NCBI GenBank assembly: GCA_019916065.1
Contig: CM034242.1
Location: 9,802,879 to 9,866,878, forward strand
Source: Vitellaria paradoxa
Taxonomy: Eukaryota; Streptophyta; Magnoliopsida; Ericales; Sapotaceae
DNA length: 64,000 bases
Direction: 5' to 3'
This document shows, piece after piece, positions 57,765 to 64,000 of this stretch. Below the pieces are notes generated by a model, which saw only the letters and a program-made list of their open reading frames with translations, searched no databases and was not told the DNA's origin. The position numbers and the translations under genes were made by a program. Position 1 is the stretch's first letter; each line of letters opens with the position of its first letter.

Positions 57765-60700
57765 TTACATCTCAGTCTCATTAGGAATTGTGACAATAAC
57801 ATTCATTTGAGAAACACCCTCGCCATGAGATGGGACGAGGACCACAAGCCCTTCACCAGGGACAGAAGAGTCGATCCAAAAAGAGACACAAACAGGCTTG
57901 TTCCCTTCATAGAAACAGATTTCACCTGCCCCTAAATCATCCCAACTCCCAGGATCAAGTCCATCCATAAAGTTGGATGGCTTCTGCATTAACCCTTCTC
58001 TTAAACAGTCTTCTTCTACTTTTATCTCTTCCGGGGATTCTCTCACTAGCAAAGAAAATTTCGAACCCATTTTGACGCCAAGTTTCGACTCTGCCTCTTC
58101 AATGCATAGCAATGCTAGTGCCTTGTGCATCTCAGAATCCGGGTTTAGTTTTTCTGCCACAGCTTTGAAGATCACAGATTTACCAGTGTTTTTAGTGGGA
58201 ATTGAACCAACGAGGGCTGTGGAGGAAGAAATAGAACCATTTGGTCTGAGATTAGGGAGGTAAAAAATGGGTAATTTGGAAGCATTAGCTTCTGAGATCA
58301 TGTTTCTGTGAATATTAGACCATCTCCTGAGGAAGGACATGGCGGACAAAGGGTCTGCCAGGAGAAGGCTGCAACTGACCCCGACTGAGTACCCACCACA
58401 CTGGAAATTGGTCACCTGCGAGGGGAAAATAAATAAATAAATAAATTACACAGTTTCCTAAAAATTTAGACATCTTTCGCCTTTGAGAAATTATTGTGAC
58501 ATTTTCTAATTTTAAGTGTCTTTTATAAATTCTCCATTTAGAATAATTAAAAAATACGAATTAATCAAAACTTCATACCTATAAGGTAAATAATTAAATT
58601 TTTTAAGTTGTAACATTTTATGTGAGGATATTTTTTTAATTAGTACAAATAAAACTCATTTTATATTAACTGTCAAAGCCTGACTGAGAAAGTGTTACGG
58701 AGTATAAAACAAAAAAATACACTAATGAGCGAGGCAAAATACAAGATTCTGTATGATTTTTAATATTTAGGATATGTTTGTTTTAAAGTAATAGAGAGTA
58801 AATTTTATTGTAATAATTTTTGTTCTCTATTACATTAGTTTAGAAGATGAAGTAACAATTACCTTGGTGGTAATGAATTACTCTATGCGGGAGTAAATTA
58901 TTACTTGGGGAGGGGTGGGCAATCGAGAATAATGAGAAAATTTACCTTTTTCTCATTACTTGCATAAAACATTTATTTGCATATAATAAATATTATAAAA
59001 TAATTTATTTAATCAAAATAAAATTAATTAATTTTTAAATTATTTTATCAAAATAATATTTAATAAATAATAATTTATTATTAAAATTTTATTTTTAAAT
59101 TAATACTATTAAAATATTAATTCATGACTAAATTATTTATATTTTCAAATTAAAATAATAATTGATAAATAATAATTACTTATTAGCATAATTTATTTAT
59201 TTTTATTAAATAAAATTTTATCTAATAAATAATAATTTACTAGATTATGTATTGTATTAATATATGTTATTAAAATTAATAATTTATTTAAACAAACTAA
59301 AATTAGTTGTTTTATTAAATTATTTTATCAATATAAAAACAATTTTTATCAAAGAATAATTAAGTATTAAAATTAATTACTATTAAGATATTAATCTATG
59401 ATAAAATTATTTTTATAATTAATATTTTTATTTAAAATTATATGCTTTAATAAAATATAGTTTATTAAAATAAAATTATTAGGATAATTTATTTTATCAT
59501 AATAGTCTACAAAAATTGAATATTAACTTTTACCCCTTAATCAATTTACCCTCGTACCAAACATTAATTTTTACTCTTTCAGAATGTTTAACATTCCAAA
59601 TATAATACAATTATTATTTGATAATATTACTCTCTCAGTGCAAATATAAATATTATAAACTTGTTATCCTATTGATTGTTACTGGGTTAACAATTATTTT
59701 CGTAATTTTTCACTTCTAAAATTTTTAACTCTTACCAAACGTTTTCTTATATGTCATAGGGATAATTTATTAAGAAACTTAAAACATATTTGTTTGGAGG
59801 TAATAAAAGGTAAATTTTATTAGAATAATTTTTGTTTTTCATTATATTAGTTTGGAAGATCGAGCAACAATTATATTGAGATAAATTGTTTATTGACGTA
59901 TGATAAGTAATGAAAAAATTATAATTTTTTCTCATTAACCCATAAACTATTCATTTACACCCTTGTAAAATTCTATACAACACTTTCAAAATTTTTAACA
60001 TTTCAAGTACAATAGAATTATTATTAATAATATTTATTCTGTTAATCCAAAAATAAATATTACAAATTAATTACAATTTAAGTATTATAAGAGTAACAAT
60101 TACCTCTAAGTTACATCTCTAAAAATTTTCACCTCGTAAAAAAAGATTAGATTAATTTTCCAAACGCAGTTAAGTGCTGTCTAACTCCTAAAGAAACATC
60201 CTAAGAAGTTGGTATAATTTACCCAAAAGCAAGAAAGTAACAACCTCAAAAAGTTGGAACAAAATTCGCCCAAATTGACTCTCATCAGTAAGATCACCAA
60301 AAGTCCACCAACCTTGTACGTACATTTCCGTCGCTTACCTGAACATAAAACAGGGGAGAAAACTGAGGATTTTCCCCGTCAATATCTTTCCAATACACAA
60401 GCTCAGACTCCGCACTTCCCCTTTCCTTCGAATCAAGAAACTCCGCCAAGGTTTCGGAAAACCTCGCCTCGAACAGCCTGATTCCGCTATCATTCGAAAC
60501 AATCTCCAGCGCCGGTCCTCCTTCCTCCCGCCGCATCCTCCCAGCAAGAATCGGCTGCTCCTCCAGCGCCCTCCCCAAGGACTCCCGGGTCCAGCCAGCG
60601 AAAAACCACCCCGAATCCTGACCAGACACCTTCTCGTAATACAAAACGACATGAAACCGCCGCCGGAAAATCCCGGAACCGGCGGAGTCCCTGACGGAAA

Positions 60701-60809
60701 CTCTGCAGGACAAGCGCGGGTCAGTCATCTTGGTCGCCACCACAGACTGCCCGGCTTCAATGCTTGGCTTGGGGAGAAATCTGGGGCTGCCATTTGGCTG
60801 CGCTGCCAT
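57765..60809 (-). CDS. BAHD acyltransferase-like protein with degenerate catalytic motifs
   Basis: BAHD enzymes transfer acyl groups from CoA thioesters to plant metabolites. Exons on the minus strand 60339-60809 and 58415-57765, joined in phase 0 at YVQ/VTNFQCGGYSVGVS; 373 aa against about 430-460 in the family. Recognisable landmarks are the N-terminal strand VSVRDSAGSGIFRRRFHVVL, LGRALEEQPILAGRM, and the FQCGG block. At the place of the catalytic HxxxD motif the protein reads SLLLADPL: the aspartate is kept but the histidine is not. At the place of the structural DFGWG motif it reads SWDDLGAGE. The middle is shortened. The start ATG at 60809 lies 45 bases after a TATAAATA box, so an upstream in-frame ATG at 60938 is not used in this model. 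The intron (1.9 kb) holds two Harbinger-like elements. Probably a non-catalytic BAHD-fold protein or a decaying gene; both exons are fully open. Confidence 0.85.
58770..59746. mobile_element. Harbinger-like element, 977 bp, in the BAHD-like gene intron
   Basis: GGATATGTTTGTTTTAAAGT to CTTACCAAACGTTTTC with TTA at 58767-58769 and 59747-59749. It is the best-preserved full-length copy of the family found in pieces at 6554-8237 and 18374-18740. Confidence 0.75.
59782..60169. mobile_element. Shorter copy of the same Harbinger-like family, 388 bp
   Basis: AAACATATTTGTTTGGAGGT to TTTTCCAAACGCAG with TTA on both sides. It is internally deleted relative to the 977-bp neighbour 35 bp away. Confidence 0.7.
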
Positions 60810-60853
60810 CTTAGTTGTGTGTCTGCCGGGGACGAGTTGATCAGTTGTTTTGC

Positions 60854-60861
60854 TATTTATA
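60854..60861 (-). promoter_or_regulatory. TATA box of the BAHD-like gene
   Basis: TATAAATA on the minus strand, 45 bases upstream of the chosen start codon. Confidence 0.65.
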
Positions 60862-61655
60862 TGAAAATTTTCTCTCCAAAAATTTTTAGCAATGAAACCA
60901 TATTTTAATGGCTGTTGAGACTCGAGGGCCATTGTCAAAATAGTGGTGTAGTTTACCTAACTTTCTTGAGCTGTTGCACAGAGAAATGGAAAAATGTCAA
61001 ATTACACGTAACTCGAACCCCTTCCATTTTTAGTGATAAAAAGTGAGATAAAATGAATTAAAATAAGATAAATTATGAGTTCATAATTCGTATAATAAAA
61101 TAAAAAATAAATAAATTTTAAAATTTTTTAAAATACTTTAATATTTTAAAAAATTTTTTAATCACTCTAAACAAAACTTATAACCTTATTTTAGTACGTT
61201 AAATCCAAACAAAACTTATAACCTTATTTTAAATGCAGAGTTTGGTAATCAGATCAATCTAATCCCTGTCAAATTCTAGGTAGATGCCATTTTTTCCTAC
61301 GTCTTTTAAGGATTCTTCTATCTAGTACTTCATCAAAAGTCAAATATTTGTTTCTATATTTGTTATTTTCAGAGTGTGTGTGTGTGTGTGTGTATAGTTG
61401 GGCCCTTTTGATTTAAATTATTGTCTTTATTTCCCCCTTCAAGGATACCTACGAGGGTGCTGCAGCTACTTTACCAATTTTCGCAAGCGTCTGACCTTCA
61501 ACAAGGTGATTCCTTGGGAAAAAAATAATAAATAAATAAATGTTGACATAACTTATAATGTGAGGTTAATGACATTGAGGTTGGAACTTTTGGAGGAGTT
61601 TCTTGATTCATTGGATGCGTTCGAACTGAAAATGGGAATGCATTTGGAGCCTTAA
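60862..61655. other. Upstream spacer of the BAHD-like gene
   Basis: No gene. Contains a MITE at about 61033-61186 and a (TG)n microsatellite at 61373-61393. Confidence 0.5.
61033..61186. mobile_element. Tourist-like MITE, left tip degraded
   Basis: TTAGTGATAAAAAGTGAGAT on the left, AATCACTCTAAACAAAAC on the right, core ATGAGTTCATAATTCGTATA. A 20-bp block containing AAAACTTATAACCTTATTTT is repeated directly behind it. Confidence 0.6.
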
Positions 61656-62177
61656 GGGTGTATTTGGAATAATAAAAAAAATGTGATAAAATGAGATAAA
61701 ATGTGATTTGGAGAAATTTTTTGCGTTTGGTGCACACATCTCAAACTGGATTTTTTAAAAATAAATAGTAGGATTCTCGTTCTAATGGATTGGATTTTTG
61801 TTTGGACAGATTCAAAATTTTACATCACTCATAGCCTCTTTGTAGATTAAAATGGATTCGAAACGGTTTCTACAATTCATTTGAACGAAAGTTTACTGTA
61901 TGAATCTGTCGAAACGGTTTTTACAATCTATCAGAACAGTTTCTACAACTCTAGAAAAAATAATTATAGTGAGTGTCATTCGATAGTTTGGGAGTCCATG
62001 GTGAGAATGATAAAAAAATTTTTACTTTTTGATTAATCGAATTCTAATTATCGACTTTTTTTTAGAAAGTATTGAATTTTTTTTAACTTCAAGAAGGTAA
62101 GAATGTGTAAAATTATAATAGAAATTTTTAGAAATTTTCAAATATTTTCAACAAAGTTTAGTGCATCAAACACATCC
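61656..62177. mobile_element. Harbinger-like element, 522 bp, copy 2 of a pair
   Basis: TAA at 61653-61655 and 62178-62180; ends GGGTGTATTTGGAATAAT and, inverted, GGATGTGTTTGATGCAC. Partner of 4532-5057, sharing GGAGTCCATGGTGAGAAT and many other blocks in the same order. Confidence 0.8.
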
Positions 62178-62456
62178 TAAATCTCCGAACTGACATTAAA
62201 AGTTATATCAACCCCAATCTATTCTTGAATCACCCGAATCATCTTTTAGTGCTTCAAGAGTTTAGATGTCAACAGGTTATGTATAACTTTCTCTGTTTTT
62301 GGTTTCTATTTCTTTTTCCATCCTCGTTTAGCAATACTCTTTTGTATTCCCATTTTCATTCCTATTTTAGATATAAAAATTTCTTTCATATCCGCCTCCA
62401 CTAAATAACAGATTCTGCGTACCTATCCCATTTGCAAGCCAACATAATAACAACTG

Positions 62457-62492
<36 letters not shown>

Positions 62493-63175
62493 TAAAATTA
62501 TTATATATATTTAATAAATATTAAAATAAAAATATATAAATTTACACCTATCTCCATCCTCGTCTGTGTTTGGGAAACACTTTAAAATTCTTATATTTGT
62601 GCTCGCCTCCATTAGTGGAATCTTTATACCCTCTTTGAATGGGATGGGTGAGGTAGGCTTCCTTTGAATACAAATAATTTTGATATTCTTATTAAAAAAA
62701 AAAACTAGCTCTAAAACTGTTCAATGCATGCGTATTCATAAAAAATAATTGATTAAAATTTTTAATAGTGTTATGATAATTTATTAGATATATGCATAAA
62801 ATATTTATTAAATAAAATTATAATATCTAAGTAATTGAATCTCGTTATTTACCATTTCTTCCGATTTATTAATGTAGTTTGAAATTTTAAAAGGTTCTAA
62901 ATTTCTAATCCTGCAAATATATATTTGAATATATAAATAAGCATGTCCTAAATTATCAGGTTTTTTTTAACTCATTTTTTGACCTTTCTAAAATACCATT
63001 GGGGAGTTTTAATTTTAAAAGTTTCATTTATTGAAAAAATTATGTAGATAGAATACGGGTCATGTTTAGGTTGAGTTGTGGTCTCATTAGTTAGGACGTT
63101 AATTTTATTTTATGAAATAATAATTAGTTATATAATATTGTAATTAAATAATAAATTATATATATCTATATAATG
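62178..63175. other. AT-rich spacer
   Basis: No gene. (AT)n microsatellite at 62458-62488. Confidence 0.5.
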
Positions 63176-64000
63176 CACTATTAGGGAAGCGGGAATTGTC
63201 GACCGCTAAAAGCGGTCGTCTAAAGTTTATAAACAGTCGTCTAAACTTTTAATGACCGGCTGACGACCGTTATATAGCAGTCATAGATGCTGGGGTCGAG
63301 AAAAACCTTAAACAACTACTTAAAAAGGGTCGTCTAAAGTATCGACCGCTAAAAAATTTTTTGGCGACCGCTTGAAAGCAGTCGTCTAAAGTTATATGAA
63401 ATTCTGTCATACTTTTTGGCGACCGCCTCAAAGCGGTCGTCTAAAGTGCCAAAAGCGGTCGCGAAAAACCAAAATGTAAAACCTTTTTCGCGACCGCTTT
63501 GAGGCAGTCGTCTATAGTATTTTTTTTAAATTATATTTATTTCTACGAAAAGTACGAAAAACCTGTACATTCATACAACAAAACCTGTATATTGATTATA
63601 CATGTTCATTCAAATATATACTACGACAATATGAATTTATATAGGAAAATTCTAAAGTTTCATAAAATATTTGGTTAAATAATAATTACATCATCCTTAA
63701 TTTTACAAAATATAATCAGAACAATATTTTCGAGTGAATGTCCACCTCAAAATCATAAGAGAACCGATCAAACCTGAAATTAACAAAAAAAATCAAATTA
63801 AATGTGACTATAGAAACTATAATGAATAAATTTAAAATTAAAATCATAAACAAAACCGCAAGTATAAATATTTAAATTTAATCAAATTAAAAGCATAAAC
63901 TTCCCTGACCCTTTCTGGGTGATCTATGACTCGGATTCAAGCCCACTCATTCCTATAGCTTTTAAATGACTTAGACTCACTACACATTAGATTCTGATCA
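63176..64000. mobile_element. CACTA (En/Spm-type) transposon end, continues beyond the window
   Basis: Begins CACTATTAGGGAAGCGGG. The next 340 bp hold six copies of GTCGTCTA (63215, 63236, 63329, 63381, 63436, 63507) and many GCGACCGC/GCGGTCGC motifs in both orientations, the layout of CACTA subterminal repeats bound by the transposase. The triplet before it is ATG, so a 3-bp duplication can be checked only at the other end. 63520-64000 is interior AT-rich sequence without a recognised frame. Confidence 0.75.

Noticed and set aside
60810..60938. N-terminal extension of the BAHD-like protein
   Set aside because: A TATA box at 60854-60861 lies inside the extension and BAHD proteins do not have such a leader.
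63200..63515. CRISPR-like array of short repeats
   Set aside because: Spacing is irregular, repeats occur in both orientations and CACTA stands at the tip; this is a transposon end in a plant genome.

Overview
This window is nuclear DNA of a flowering plant, most likely a woody eudicot or another broad-leaved angiosperm. The genes have many introns with plant-type GT-AG junctions, their proteins are land-plant families (a plastid ribosomal protein precursor, a classical arabinogalactan protein, a plant VAP27-type protein), and long AT-rich spacers are full of short inverted-repeat transposons and CT/GA microsatellites. There are no operons, and nothing bacterial or viral was seen.

Seven genes could be built exon by exon. 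From left to right: Bax inhibitor-1 (minus strand, 1-2227, C-terminal end outside the window); a vesicle-associated VAP/PVA protein (minus, 13445-18903, 8 exons, 227 aa); plastid ribosomal protein bL19 (minus, 26778-29713, 5 exons, 236 aa); a glycerol-3-phosphate transporter of the major facilitator superfamily (plus, 30800-35487, 3 exons, 542 aa); a classical arabinogalactan protein (plus, 41531-42097, one exon, 188 aa); a glycine-rich plus coiled-coil protein of unknown function (minus, 46714-52215, 7 exons, 304 aa); and a BAHD acyltransferase-like protein that seems to lack both catalytic signatures (minus, 57765-60809, 2 exons, 373 aa). A short open frame at 8452-8625 looks like a stranded first exon of an ALKBH2-type DNA repair dioxygenase. 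The genes are unrelated housekeeping or cell-surface functions and share no pathway; bL19 and the G3P transporter are divergently arranged with about 0.8 kb between them.

The space between and inside genes is dominated by mobile DNA. One Tourist-like family (ends with GTTTGGAG, 3-bp TTA/TAA duplications, about 120-170 bp) appears nearly twenty times. Larger relatives with the same target site occur as pairs. Two copies of a Mutator-like element of about 520 bp lie 1 kb apart, each with a 9-bp target duplication. Three nested insertions can be read directly: a Mutator-like element inside a Harbinger-like one (6554-8237), a Harbinger-like element inside a 2-kb element (52940-54987), and a Harbinger-like element inside a hAT-like one (55184-56629). 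A CACTA transposon end with six subterminal motifs begins at 63176 and runs off the window.

The most unusual pieces are a 4.2-copy tandem array built around the 16-bp palindrome ACAGTACCGGTACTGT (11602-12641), flanked by an 81-bp triplicate and inverted subterminal repeats; the BAHD pseudoenzyme candidate; a GC-AG intron in Bax inhibitor-1; and a glycine-rich/coiled-coil protein with no function that I can name.
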